A stretch of 64,000 nt of DNA. Origin: Mycobacterium sp. E1214 (GTDB lineage: Bacteria > Actinomycetota > Actinomycetes > Mycobacteriales > Mycobacteriaceae). The position numbers and the translations under genes are program-made. The notes under the pieces are model-generated. The model saw nothing but the letters and a program-made list of their open reading frames with translations. It searched no databases and had not been told where the DNA came from. Shown piece after piece: positions 35,513-44,518 of the stretch (position 1 is the stretch's first letter; each line of letters starts with the position of its first letter). The stretch is from positions 1 to 64,000 of the forward strand of contig NZ_LZJC01000165.1 of the NCBI RefSeq assembly GCF_001666755.1, in the 5' to 3' direction.

Positions 35513-36435
35513 AACAGGTGCGGCAGCGCGATCGCCGAGTCGACCGCCAACGCGCAAAACACCACGGCGAGATAGTTGTTCGACTGCAAGAACAACCGCA
35601 GCGGCTTGACGGGCTGGCCGGCCCGCACCCCGGAGTACAGCTGGTGCGCCATCGCCAGGAACCACACCCCGGCCAGCACGGCCACCGCCGCGTACAGCCA
35701 GCCCGTTGCCAGGGCCAGCACGAAGGTGGCCGCGACGGTCAACCAGGTGTAGATCAGGATCTGCTTGGTGACCTGCTGTTCGGTCGCGACGGCCGGCAGC
35801 ATCGGGACCCCGGCCGCCTTGTAGTCGTCCTTGTAACGCATGGCCAGCGCCCAGGTGTGCGGCGGCGTCCAGAAGAAGATGATCGCGAACATGACCAGCG
35901 CCGGCCAACTGATGGTGCCGGTGACCGCGGACCAGCCGATCATCACGGGCATGCAGCCGGCCGCGCCGCCCCACACCACGTTCTGCGAGGTGCGCCGCTT
36001 GAGCAGCAGCGTGTAAACGAACACGTAGAACGCGATCGTCGCCAGCGCCAGCAGGCCGGACAGCAGGTTCGTCGTCCACCACAGCCACGCGAACGAGCTC
36101 ACGGTGAGCACCAGGCCGAGGATCAGCGCGTTGCGCGTCGGCACGGCCGCGCGGGCCAACGGCCGGCGCGCCGTACGCTTCATCACCTTGTCGATGTCGG
36201 CGTCGGCCACGCAGTTGAGCGTGTTGGCGCCGCCCGCGGCCAGCATGCCGCCGATCAGCGTGTTGACGATCAGCAGGGGGTTCACCGCGCCACGGTGTGC
36301 CAGCAGCATCGCCGGGATGGCGGTGACGAGCAGCAGCTCGATGACCCGCGGCTTGGTCAGCGCCAGATAGGCCAGCACCGTGCCCCGGATCCGGCTCGGT
36401 AAGTGGCTCGGCGCGGCGCGCCCGCGAACGCTCAC
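35509..36435 (-). CDS. ctaB: Protoheme IX farnesyltransferase CtaB
   Basis: CtaB attaches a farnesyl group to heme B, giving heme O, the substrate of CtaA. The 308-residue protein is a UbiA-type prenyltransferase with about nine helices and the Asp-rich motif NCVADADIDKVMKRTARRPL, plus a second motif around YKDDYKAAGVPMLP. The GTG at 36435 is chosen because GAGGAG lies upstream at good spacing and the length equals that of the M. tuberculosis protein (Rv1451). An upstream in-frame start at 36471 has less support. ctaA is only 2 kb away, on the other strand. Confidence 0.95.
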   Translation of the reverse strand: MSVRGRAAPSHLPSRIRGTVLAYLALTKPRVIELLLVTAIPAMLLAHRGAVNPLLIVNTLIGGMLAAGGANTLNCVADADIDKVMKRTARRPLARAAVPTRNALILGLVLTVSSFAWLWWTTNLLSGLLALATIAFYVFVYTLLLKRRTSQNVVWGGAAGCMPVMIGWSAVTGTISWPALVMFAIIFFWTPPHTWALAMRYKDDYKAAGVPMLPAVATEQQVTKQILIYTWLTVAATFVLALATGWLYAAVAVLAGVWFLAMAHQLYSGVRAGQPVKPLRLFLQSNNYLAVVFCALAVDSAIALPHLF

Positions 36436-36648
36436 GCAATAACTCCTCGGGGTCGCAGCAGCGCGCAGCATCTACTACGCACGATGGTAGACCGCTTGCC
36501 GGCAATGGCCCGCCCGCGGGTGCCCACAGGCAGCTTTCTCCCAGAATCCCGAACTGAATGTTAACGGCTGACGGCCAACGCGTAATTTTCACACCGGCCG
36601 GTGGTGGGTACCCGAAAACCTGCACTGCAGAAGCCGGCGCTCCCCCAC

Positions 36649-36654
36649 TAGGGT
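36649..36654 (+). promoter_or_regulatory. -10 box of the tkt operon
   Basis: TAGGGT fits TANNNT, 38 nt before the tkt GTG, giving a short leader that contains an AAGGA ribosome site at 36679-36683. It lies in the 257-bp gap between the divergent ctaB and tkt; I see no other feature in that gap. Confidence 0.4.
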
Positions 36655-36692
36655 GGGATTGATCAGCTCGATGACCCCAAGGACTGAAGTCT

Positions 36693-38783
36693 GTGACGAC
36701 ACTCGAAGAGATCTCCACGCTGACCCAACCGCACCTTCCCGACGACTGGTCCGAGATCGACTCGGACGCCGTCAACACGATCCGGGTGCTGGCCGCCGAC
36801 GCGGTGCAAAAGGTCGGCAACGGCCACCCCGGGACGGCGATGAGCCTGGCCCCCTTGGCCTACACCCTGTTCCAGCGGGCGATGCGGCACGACCCCAGTG
36901 ACACCTACTGGCTGGGCCGCGACCGGTTCATCCTGTCCTGCGGGCACAGCAGCCTGACGCTCTACATCCAGCTGTACCTGGGCGGGTTCGGGCTGGAGCT
37001 CTCCGACATCGAGGCGCTGCGCACCTGGGGCTCCAAGACCCCCGGCCACCCGGAGTTCCGCCACACCAAGGGCGTCGAGATCACGACGGGCCCGCTGGGC
37101 CAGGGCCTCGCGTCCGCGGTCGGGATGGCGATGGCGGCCCGCTACGAGCGTGGCCTGTTCGACCCGGACGCCGCGCCGGGCACCAGCCCGTTCGACCACT
37201 TCATCTACGTGGTGGCCTCCGACGGGGACATCGAGGAGGGCGTCACCTCCGAGGCGTCGTCGCTGGCCGCGGTGCAGCAGCTGGGCAACCTCATCGTGTT
37301 CTACGACCACAACGAGATCTCGATCGAGGACGACACCAACATCGCGCTGTGCGAGGACACCGCCGCGCGCTACCGCGCCTACGGCTGGCACGTGCAGGAG
37401 GTCGAGGGCGGCGAGAACGTGGTGGGCATCGAGGAGGCCATCGCCAACGCGAAGGCCGTCACCGACCGGCCGTCGTTCATCTCGCTGCGCACCATCATCG
37501 GCTATCCCGCGCCCAAGCTGATGAACACCGGCAAGGCGCACGGCGCCGCGCTGGGCGACGAGGAAGTGGCCGCCGTCAAGGAGATCCTCGGCTTTGACCC
37601 CGAGAAGAAGTTCGAGGTCCGCGACGACGTCATCGCCCACACCCGCAAGCTGGTCGACCGCGGCAAGGAAGCGCACGAGAAGTGGCAGGCCGACTTCGAC
37701 GCCTGGGCCGAGCGTGAGCCGGAGCGCAAGAAGCTGCTGGACCGGCTGACCGCCGAGGATCTGCCCGACGGCTGGGACGCCGACCTGCCGCACTGGGAGC
37801 CCGGCTCCGACGCGATGGCCACCCGCAAGGCGTCCAACGAGGTGCTCAACGCGGTGGGACCGAAGCTGCCGGAGCTCTGGGGCGGCTCGGCCGACCTGGC
37901 GGGCAGCACCAACACCACCATCAAGGGCGCCGATTCCTTTGGGCCGCCGTCGATTTCGACCAAGGACTACACCGCCCACTGGTACGGCCGCACCCTGCAC
38001 TTCGGGGTCCGCGAGCACGCGATGGGCGCCATCCTGTCCGGCATCGTGCTGCACGGCCCCACCCGGGCGTACGGCGCCACCTTCCTGCAGTTCTCCGACT
38101 ACATGCGCCCGGCGGTGCGGTTGGCGTCGCTGATGGACATCGACACCATCTACGTGTGGACGCACGACTCGATCGGGCTCGGCGAGGACGGCCCGACGCA
38201 TCAGCCGATCGAGCACCTGGCGGCGCTGCGCGCCATCCCGAACCTGTCGGTGGTGCGCCCGGCGGACGCCAACGAGACGGCCTACGCGTGGCACACCACG
38301 CTGGCCCGCGGCAACGGCAGCGGCCCGGTCGGTTTGATCCTGACCCGCCAGGGCGTGCCGGTGCTCGAGGGCACCAGCCGTGAGGGCGTCGCCCGCGGCG
38401 GCTACATCCTCGGCGACGCCGGCGGCGACGAGCCCGACGTGGTGCTGATCGCCACCGGCTCCGAGGTGCAACTGGCCGTCGGTGCGCAAAAACTGTTGGC
38501 GGACAAGGACATCACCGCGCGCGTGGTGTCCATGCCGTGTGTGGAGTGGTTCGAATCGCAGCCGGAGGAGTACCGCGACAGCGTGCTGCCCCCGTCGGTG
38601 TCCGCCCGGGTGGCGGTCGAGGCCGGCGTCGCGCAGCCCTGGCACAAACTGGTCGGCGACACCGGCAGGATCGTGTCGATCGAGCACTACGGAGAGTCCG
38701 CGGACGACAAGACGTTGTTTCGGGAGTTCGGTTTCACCCCCGAGGCCGTCGCCGATGCCGCGGAGCAAGTAGTCGACAACTAG
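36693..38783 (+). CDS. tkt: Transketolase
   Basis: A thiamine diphosphate enzyme of the non-oxidative pentose phosphate pathway that moves two-carbon units between sugar phosphates. The 696-residue protein has GNGHPGTAMSLAPLAY near the N-terminus, the cofactor motif SDGDIEEGVTSEAS ending around FYDHNEISIE, and the pyrimidine-domain segment GLGEDGPTHQPIEHLAALRAIP. It starts with GTG at 36693 after AAGGA. It is first in a run tkt-tal-zwf-opcA-pgl, with 13 bp to tal and 4-base overlaps further on. Confidence 0.98.
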   Translation: MTTLEEISTLTQPHLPDDWSEIDSDAVNTIRVLAADAVQKVGNGHPGTAMSLAPLAYTLFQRAMRHDPSDTYWLGRDRFILSCGHSSLTLYIQLYLGGFGLELSDIEALRTWGSKTPGHPEFRHTKGVEITTGPLGQGLASAVGMAMAARYERGLFDPDAAPGTSPFDHFIYVVASDGDIEEGVTSEASSLAAVQQLGNLIVFYDHNEISIEDDTNIALCEDTAARYRAYGWHVQEVEGGENVVGIEEAIANAKAVTDRPSFISLRTIIGYPAPKLMNTGKAHGAALGDEEVAAVKEILGFDPEKKFEVRDDVIAHTRKLVDRGKEAHEKWQADFDAWAEREPERKKLLDRLTAEDLPDGWDADLPHWEPGSDAMATRKASNEVLNAVGPKLPELWGGSADLAGSTNTTIKGADSFGPPSISTKDYTAHWYGRTLHFGVREHAMGAILSGIVLHGPTRAYGATFLQFSDYMRPAVRLASLMDIDTIYVWTHDSIGLGEDGPTHQPIEHLAALRAIPNLSVVRPADANETAYAWHTTLARGNGSGPVGLILTRQGVPVLEGTSREGVARGGYILGDAGGDEPDVVLIATGSEVQLAVGAQKLLADKDITARVVSMPCVEWFESQPEEYRDSVLPPSVSARVAVEAGVAQPWHKLVGDTGRIVSIEHYGESADDKTLFREFGFTPEAVADAAEQVVDN

Positions 38784-38796
38784 AAAGGGTGGTCTC

Positions 38797-39918
38797 ATGA
38801 CCAGTCAAAACCCCAACCTGGCGGCACTGTCCGCAGCGGGCGTCTCCGTGTGGCTGGACGACCTGTCGCGCCAGCGGCTGCAGTCGGGCAACCTCCAAGA
38901 GCTCATCGACACGAAAAGCGTTGTCGGAGTAACGACTAACCCGTCGATCTTCCAGAAGGCCCTGGCCGAGGGCGACTCGTACGAGGGCCAGATCACCGAG
39001 CTGGCCGAGCGCGGCGCCGACGTCGAGGCCACCATCCGCACGGTCACCACCGACGACGTCCGCAACGCCTGCGACGTCTTGAAGCGCGAGTGGGAGGCGT
39101 CCGACGGCGTGGACGGCCGGGTCTCCATCGAGGTGGACCCGCGACTGGCGGCCGAGACGGACAAGACCACCGCCCAGGCCGTCGAGCTGTGGAAGATCGT
39201 CGACCGCCCGAACCTGTTCATCAAGATCCCGGCCACCAAGGCGGGCATTCCGGCCATCGCCGCCGTTCTGGCGGAAGGGATTTCAGTCAACGTCACGCTG
39301 ATCTTCTCCGTCGAGCGGCACCGTCAGGTGATGGACGCCTACCTCGAAGGCCTGGAGAAGGCGCGCAAGAACGGCCACGACCTGTCCAAGATCCATTCCG
39401 TCGCATCGTTTTTCGTCTCACGGGTAGACACCGAAGTGGACAAGCGGCTGGAAAAGATCGGCTCCGACGACGCCAAGGCGCTGCTCGGCCAGGCCGGGGT
39501 GGCCAACGCCCGCCTGGCGTACGCGGCCTACCAGGAGGTGTTCGAGGGCGGCGAGCGCTTCGAGGCGCTCAAGGCCGACGGCGCCCGGGTCCAGCGTCCG
39601 CTCTGGGCGTCGACGGGTGTCAAGAACCCGGACTACTCCGACACCCTCTACGTCACGGAGCTGGTCGCCCCGAACACGGTGAACACCATGCCGGAGAAGA
39701 CGATCGACGCGGTCGCCGACCACGGTGAGATCAAGGGCGACACGGTCACCGGCACCGCCGACGCCGCGCAAGAGGTGTTCGACAAGCTCTCGGCGCTCGG
39801 CATCGACCTGACCGACGTCTTCAAGGTGCTGGAAAACGAGGGCGTGGAGAAGTTCGTCGATTCCTGGAAAGAATTGCTGGAGGAAACCCAGAAACAGCTG
39901 GACTCCGCCGCCAAATGA
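38797..39918 (+). CDS. tal: Transaldolase
   Basis: Transaldolase moves a dihydroxyacetone unit between sugar phosphates through a Schiff base. The 373-residue protein is of the longer actinobacterial type and has VVGVTTNPSIFQKAL near residue 45 and the lysine-bearing segment NLFIKIPATKAG. The start is ATG at 38797 behind AAGGGTGG. It ends in an ATGA overlap with zwf. Confidence 0.97.
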   Translation: MTSQNPNLAALSAAGVSVWLDDLSRQRLQSGNLQELIDTKSVVGVTTNPSIFQKALAEGDSYEGQITELAERGADVEATIRTVTTDDVRNACDVLKREWEASDGVDGRVSIEVDPRLAAETDKTTAQAVELWKIVDRPNLFIKIPATKAGIPAIAAVLAEGISVNVTLIFSVERHRQVMDAYLEGLEKARKNGHDLSKIHSVASFFVSRVDTEVDKRLEKIGSDDAKALLGQAGVANARLAYAAYQEVFEGGERFEALKADGARVQRPLWASTGVKNPDYSDTLYVTELVAPNTVNTMPEKTIDAVADHGEIKGDTVTGTADAAQEVFDKLSALGIDLTDVFKVLENEGVEKFVDSWKELLEETQKQLDSAAK

Positions 39919-41459
39919 GTTCTGCTCGCACCGCGCCCGACTGGCGCAATCCGCTGCGGGACAAGCGAGACAAGCGACTGCCGAGGATCGCCGGCCCGTG
40001 CGGCATGGTGATCTTCGGCGTCACCGGCGACCTGGCCCGCAAGAAGGTGATGCCGGCCATCTACGACCTGGCCAACCGCGGGCTGCTGCCGCCCAGCTTC
40101 TCGCTGGTGGGCTTCGCCCGCCGGGACTGGGAGACCCAGGACTTCCGCAAGGTGGTCTACCAGGCCGTCAAGGAGCACTGCCGGACCCCGTTCCGGGAGG
40201 AGAACTGGGAGCGGCTGGCCGAGGGATTCCGTTTCGTCCCAGGCTCTTTCGACGACGACGAAGCCTTCGGCCGGCTCGCCGAGACGCTGGACAAGCTCGA
40301 CGCCGAGCGGGGCACGGGCGGCAATCACGCCTTCTACCTGGCGATCCCGCCGAAGTCGTTCCCGGTGGTGTGCGACCAGCTGCACAAGTCCGGTCTGGCG
40401 CGCCCGCAGGGCGACCGATGGAGCCGGGTGGTGATCGAGAAGCCGTTCGGGCACGACCTGGAGAGCGCGCAGGCGCTGAACAAGGCCGTCAACGCTGTGT
40501 TCCCGGAGGAGGCGGTGTTCCGGATCGACCACTACCTCGGCAAGGAGACGGTCCGCAACATCTTGGCGCTGCGCTTCGCCAACCAGCTGTTCGACCCGAT
40601 CTGGAACTCGCACTATGTCGACCACGTGCAGATCACCATGGCCGAGGACATCGGCCTGGGCGGGCGCGCCGGTTACTACGACGGCATCGGCGCGGCGCGC
40701 GACGTCATCCAGAACCACCTGATGCAGCTGCTGGCGTTGACCGCGATGGAGGAGCCCGTCAGCTTCAATCCCACTGCGCTGCAGACCGAGAAGATCAAGG
40801 TGCTCTCCGCCACGCACCTGGCCCAGCCGCTGGACGAGACCACCAGCCGCGGGCAGTACACCGCGGGGTGGCAGGGCGGGGAGAAGGTCGTCGGACTGCT
40901 CGACGAGGAGGGGTTCGCGAAGGACTCCAGCACCGAGACGTTCGCCGCCATCACCCTGGAGGTCGACACCCGCCGCTGGGCGGGCGTGCCCTTCTATCTG
41001 CGCACGGGAAAACGGTTGGGGCGCAGGGTCACCGAGATCGCGCTGGTCTTCAAGCGGGCGCCACACCTGCCGTTCGACGCGACGATGACCGACGAGCTGG
41101 GTGCCAACGCGATGGTGATCCGGGTGCAGCCCGACGAGGGCATCACGCTGCGGTTCGGCTCCAAGGTGCCGGGCACCGCGATGGAGGTCCGCGACGTCAA
41201 CATGGACTTCTCCTACGGCTCGGCGTTCACGGAGGAGTCACCCGAAGCCTACGAGCAGCTGATCCTCGACGTGCTGCTGGGTGAGCCGTCCCTGTTCCCG
41301 GTGAACGAAGAGGTCGAATTGGCTTGGGAGATACTGGATCCCGTCCTCGAGAATTGGGCCGCCGACGGTAAGCCCGAACCGTACGAGGCGGGCACCTGGG
41401 GCCCGGACTCGGCGTTCGCCATGCTGCGCCGCACGGGGCGGGAATGGCGGCGCCCGTGA
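39915..41459 (+). CDS. zwf: Glucose-6-phosphate dehydrogenase
   Basis: Makes 6-phosphogluconolactone and reduced cofactor at the entry of the oxidative pentose phosphate pathway. The 514-residue protein has the nucleotide motif GVTGDLARKK, the active-site segment RIDHYLGKETVRN, and the expected EKPFGHD. Its end overlaps opcA by 4 bases (GTGA); OpcA is required for full activity of this enzyme in actinobacteria. It corresponds to zwf2 (Rv1447c). Confidence 0.98.
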   Translation: MSSARTAPDWRNPLRDKRDKRLPRIAGPCGMVIFGVTGDLARKKVMPAIYDLANRGLLPPSFSLVGFARRDWETQDFRKVVYQAVKEHCRTPFREENWERLAEGFRFVPGSFDDDEAFGRLAETLDKLDAERGTGGNHAFYLAIPPKSFPVVCDQLHKSGLARPQGDRWSRVVIEKPFGHDLESAQALNKAVNAVFPEEAVFRIDHYLGKETVRNILALRFANQLFDPIWNSHYVDHVQITMAEDIGLGGRAGYYDGIGAARDVIQNHLMQLLALTAMEEPVSFNPTALQTEKIKVLSATHLAQPLDETTSRGQYTAGWQGGEKVVGLLDEEGFAKDSSTETFAAITLEVDTRRWAGVPFYLRTGKRLGRRVTEIALVFKRAPHLPFDATMTDELGANAMVIRVQPDEGITLRFGSKVPGTAMEVRDVNMDFSYGSAFTEESPEAYEQLILDVLLGEPSLFPVNEEVELAWEILDPVLENWAADGKPEPYEAGTWGPDSAFAMLRRTGREWRRP

Positions 41460-42367
41460 TTATCGACATGGCGGACACCACCACCACCGCGGTCAACAAG
41501 AAACTCGACGAGCTGCGGGAAAAGGTCGGCGCGGTGACGATGGGCCGGGTCCTGACGCTGATCATCGCGCCGGAGAACGACGCCATCCTGGAGCAGTCGC
41601 TGGAGGCGGCGAACAACGCCAGTCACGAACACCCCAGCCGGATCATCGTCACGATGCGCGGCGACCCGTACGCCGACAAGCCGCGGCTGGACGCGCAGCT
41701 GCGGGTCGCCGTCGACACCGGCGCCAGCGAGGTGTTGATCCTCAACCTGTCCGGCCCGCTGGCCGGGCACGCCGCCAGCGTGGTCACCCCGTTCCTGCTG
41801 CCCGACATCCCGGTGGTGGCGTGGTGGCCCGACATCGCCCCGGCCCAACCGGCCCAGGATCCGTTGGGCAAGTTAGCGATTCGCCGGATCACCGATGCCA
41901 CCAACGGTGTCGACCCACTGTCGGCGATCAAGAGCCGGCTGTCGGGCTACACCGCCGGGGACACCGATCTGGCGTGGGCGCGGATCACGTATTGGCGGGC
42001 GTTGCTCACCTCGGCGGTCGACCTGCCCCCGCACGAGCCGATCGAGTCGGCGCTGGTGTCCGGGTTGAAGGACGAGCCGGCGCTGGACGTGCTGGCGGGC
42101 TGGCTGGCCAGCCGGATCGACGGGCCGGTGCGCCGGGCGGTCGGCGATCTCAAGGTGGAGTTGGTGCGCGACAGCGAGACCATCGTCTTGAGCCGCCCGC
42201 AGGACGGCAGGACCGCGACGCTGAGCAGGACGGCCCGGCCGGACGCGTTGCTTCCGTTGGCGCGCAGGGAGACCGGCGACTGCCTCGCCGAAGACCTGCG
42301 GCGGCTGGACCCCGACGACATCTATCAGACGGCGCTGGAAGGCATTGAGAAGGTCCAATACGTGTGA
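41456..42367 (+). CDS. opcA: G6PDH assembly protein OpcA
   Basis: OpcA binds and activates glucose-6-phosphate dehydrogenase, probably as a redox-sensitive allosteric partner. The 303-residue protein is nearly collinear with the M. tuberculosis protein (Rv1446c), including VVAWWPDIAP, GKLAIRRITDAT and a TYWRALL segment. The GTG at 41456 is preferred over an ATG 12 bases upstream because it gives the family length and a GTGA overlap with zwf. It also overlaps pgl by 4 bases. Confidence 0.96.
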   Translation: MIIDMADTTTTAVNKKLDELREKVGAVTMGRVLTLIIAPENDAILEQSLEAANNASHEHPSRIIVTMRGDPYADKPRLDAQLRVAVDTGASEVLILNLSGPLAGHAASVVTPFLLPDIPVVAWWPDIAPAQPAQDPLGKLAIRRITDATNGVDPLSAIKSRLSGYTAGDTDLAWARITYWRALLTSAVDLPPHEPIESALVSGLKDEPALDVLAGWLASRIDGPVRRAVGDLKVELVRDSETIVLSRPQDGRTATLSRTARPDALLPLARRETGDCLAEDLRRLDPDDIYQTALEGIEKVQYV

Positions 42368-43119
42368 GCACCATCGTTGAAATCTTCGCGGACAGTGCGG
42401 CCCTGGTTGGGGCCGCGGCCGACCGGTTGACCGACACCATCGCGAGCGCCGTGGCGGCCCGCGGCCGGGCGCTGATCGTCCTGACCGGCGGCGGCAACGG
42501 CAACGGTCTGCTGGAGGCCCTGCAGGGACGCCCGATCGACTGGTCGCGCGTCCACTTGTTCTGGGGCGACGAGCGTTACGTCCCCGAGGACGACGACGAG
42601 CGCAACGACAAGCAGGCGCGCGCCGCCCTCCTCGATCGGATCGACATCCCGTCGAGCAACGTGCACCCGATGCCCGCCAGCGACGGGGAGTTCGGCACCG
42701 ACCTGGCCGCCGCGGCGCTGTCCTACGAGCAGCTGCTGGCGGCGAACGCCGAACCCGGCCAGCCGGTGCCGAATTTCGACGTGCACCTGCTCGGCATGGG
42801 ACCCGAGGGGCACATCAACTCGCTGTTCCCCGACACGCCCGCCGTGCTCGAGACCACCCGCATGGTGGTACCGGTCGAGGACTCCCCCAAACCGCCCCCC
42901 CAACGCATCACGTTGACCCTGCCCGCCGTCACCCGCTCGCGCGAGGTGTGGCTGATGGTGTCCGGCGCCGGCAAGGCCAAGGCGGCGGCCGCCGCCATCG
43001 GCGGCGCCGCCCCGGTCTCCGTCCCGGCCGCCGGGGCGATCGGTACCGAGACGACGCTGTGGCTGCTCGACGAGGAGGCCGCCGCCGAACTGCCGTCGCG
43101 GCCCGGGCAGCAAAGCTAG
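42364..43119 (+). CDS. pgl: 6-phosphogluconolactonase
   Basis: Hydrolyses 6-phosphogluconolactone to 6-phosphogluconate. The 251-residue protein belongs to the DevB/SOL group of the sugar-isomerase fold, with LTGGGNGNGLLEAL near residue 40, FWGDERYVPEDD, and GMGPEGHINSLFPDTPA. The start is GTG at 42364. It ends the coupled zwf-opcA-pgl set. Confidence 0.96.
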   Translation: MSTIVEIFADSAALVGAAADRLTDTIASAVAARGRALIVLTGGGNGNGLLEALQGRPIDWSRVHLFWGDERYVPEDDDERNDKQARAALLDRIDIPSSNVHPMPASDGEFGTDLAAAALSYEQLLAANAEPGQPVPNFDVHLLGMGPEGHINSLFPDTPAVLETTRMVVPVEDSPKPPPQRITLTLPAVTRSREVWLMVSGAGKAKAAAAAIGGAAPVSVPAAGAIGTETTLWLLDEEAAAELPSRPGQQS

Positions 43120-43172
43120 ACGCAGTCGCCAGGCGATGTCCGCCTTCCGGCTCCGGCCGCGGCGCCCGGGGC

Positions 43173-43178
43173 CATAAT
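43173..43178 (+). promoter_or_regulatory. -10 box of the coiled-coil protein gene
   Basis: CATAAT resembles a good -10 box. It ends 7 nt before the ATG at 43186, as expected for a leaderless start, and overlaps the alternative ATG at 43177, which argues against that codon. Confidence 0.4.
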
Positions 43179-43185
43179 GACGGTC

Positions 43186-43572
43186 ATGGCTGACAGAACG
43201 GTGCGGGGCGGGCAGGAACGAAGCCGGATCAAGACCCTCACGCAGGCGGCGCTGAACGCCGACAAAACCGTCGAGCAGGTCGAGGACGTCCTCGACGGCC
43301 TGAGCCGGACCATGCAGGAGTTGAGCAGCTCCCTGACGCGGCTCAACGCGACCGTCGAGCGGATGGAGAGCGGCCTCGACCACCTGGACGGCACGCTGTC
43401 CAGCCTGGACGAGCTGGCCAAACGGCTGATCGTCCTGGTCACCCCGGCGGAGGCCATCGTGGCCCGCATCGACGAGATGATGAAGGTCGGCGAGACCATG
43501 ATGACCCCGCTGTCGGCCACCGAGCACGCCGTGCGCGGCCTGTTGGACCGGCTGCGCAACCGCACCGCCTGA
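43186..43572 (+). CDS. Small coiled-coil protein (Rv1444c homologue)
   Basis: A 128-residue (131 from the ATG at 43177) highly helical protein with heptad-like spacing across residues 20-100 (LSRTMQELSSSLTRLNATVERMESGLDHLD), so a coiled coil is likely. No membrane segment, enzyme motif or signal is present. Position after pgl matches Rv1444c. It may be polymeric or phasin-like, but function is unknown. The start at 43186 is favoured by a CATAAT -10 box 7 nt before it. The HDAC-like gene begins 10 bp later and could be co-transcribed. Confidence 0.75.
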   Translation: MADRTVRGGQERSRIKTLTQAALNADKTVEQVEDVLDGLSRTMQELSSSLTRLNATVERMESGLDHLDGTLSSLDELAKRLIVLVTPAEAIVARIDEMMKVGETMMTPLSATEHAVRGLLDRLRNRTA

Positions 43573-43582
43573 CGCCCCGCCG

Positions 43583-44512
43583 ATGGCCACTTTGCTGCTG
43601 CACCACTCGGCGTTCGCCGAGCACCGGACGGGGCCCGGGCACCCCGAACGGCCCGACCGCTACCGCGCGGTCGAGGCCGCGCTGAGCCGGCCGCAGTTCG
43701 ACACCCTGATCCGCGCGACGGCCGAGCCCGCCGACGTCGCGGCCGCGCGCCTCGTGCATTCCGACCGCTACGTCGACGCGCTGGAAGCGGCACGGCCGCA
43801 GCACGGCGTGGTCTACCTCGACGCCGGTGACACCGTGATGGAGCCGTCGTCGTGGCAGACGGCGCTGCGCGGCGTCGGCGGCACGCTGCAGGCGGTCGAC
43901 GCGGTGCTGACCGGCGCGGCGCAGAACGCGTTCGTGGCGTGCCGCCCGCCCGGCCATCACGCCGAAACCGAACGCGCCATGGGCTTTTGCCTGTTCAACA
44001 ACATCAGCATCGGCGCCCGCCACGCCCAACGCGAGCACGGGTTGGCGCGGGTAGCCATCGTCGACTTCGACGTGCACCACGGCAACGGCACCCAGGAGAT
44101 CTTCTACTCCGACCCGAGCGTGCTCTACGCGTCCACCCATCAGATGCCGCTGTTCCCCGGCACCGGCGCGGTGCGGGAAACCGGCGCGGGCAACATCTTC
44201 AACTCCCCGCTGGCGCCCGGGGACGGTGGCGCCGAGCTGCGCGCGGCATTCGAGGATCGCGTTTTGCCTGCGCTGCAAGCCTTTTCGCCCGAGCTCATCA
44301 TCGTGTCGGCCGGCTTCGACGCCCACGAGCGCGACCCGCTGGGCTCGCTACGGATGACGGCCGACGACTTCGCCTGGGTCACCAGGGAGTTGATGGCCGC
44401 GGCGGAGAAGCTGTGCGACGCCCGGCTGGTCGCGGTGCTCGAGGGCGGCTACGACCTGCAGGGCCTCGCCGACTCCGTCACCGCCCACGTCGGTGAGCTG
44501 TTGAAGGGCTGA
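43583..44512 (+). CDS. HDAC-like zinc hydrolase (deacetylase family)
   Basis: The 309-residue protein has the arginase/deacetylase fold of class II histone deacetylases and acetylpolyamine amidohydrolases. Its active site looks complete: GPGHPERPDRY near residue 17, His125/His126 in RPPGHHAE, Asp163 and His165 in DFDVHHGNGT, a second aspartate in AGFDAHERDPLG, and the catalytic tyrosine in EGGYDLQG. It should therefore remove acetyl or similar acyl groups from amines. Possible targets are acetylpolyamines, acyl-lysines or small acetylated metabolites. It lies 10 bp after the coiled-coil gene. I recall no counterpart at this place in M. tuberculosis. Confidence 0.9.
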   Translation: MATLLLHHSAFAEHRTGPGHPERPDRYRAVEAALSRPQFDTLIRATAEPADVAAARLVHSDRYVDALEAARPQHGVVYLDAGDTVMEPSSWQTALRGVGGTLQAVDAVLTGAAQNAFVACRPPGHHAETERAMGFCLFNNISIGARHAQREHGLARVAIVDFDVHHGNGTQEIFYSDPSVLYASTHQMPLFPGTGAVRETGAGNIFNSPLAPGDGGAELRAAFEDRVLPALQAFSPELIIVSAGFDAHERDPLGSLRMTADDFAWVTRELMAAAEKLCDARLVAVLEGGYDLQGLADSVTAHVGELLKG

Positions 44513-44518
44513 ACCGCG

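Noticed and set aside
36663..38798. A 711-codon minus-strand frame across tkt
   Set aside because: It is antisense to transketolase, which is certain by motif and length.
43120..43176. Possible RNA gene between pgl and the coiled-coil gene
   Set aside because: Only 57 bp, with no stable fold or recognisable RNA feature beyond the -10 box.
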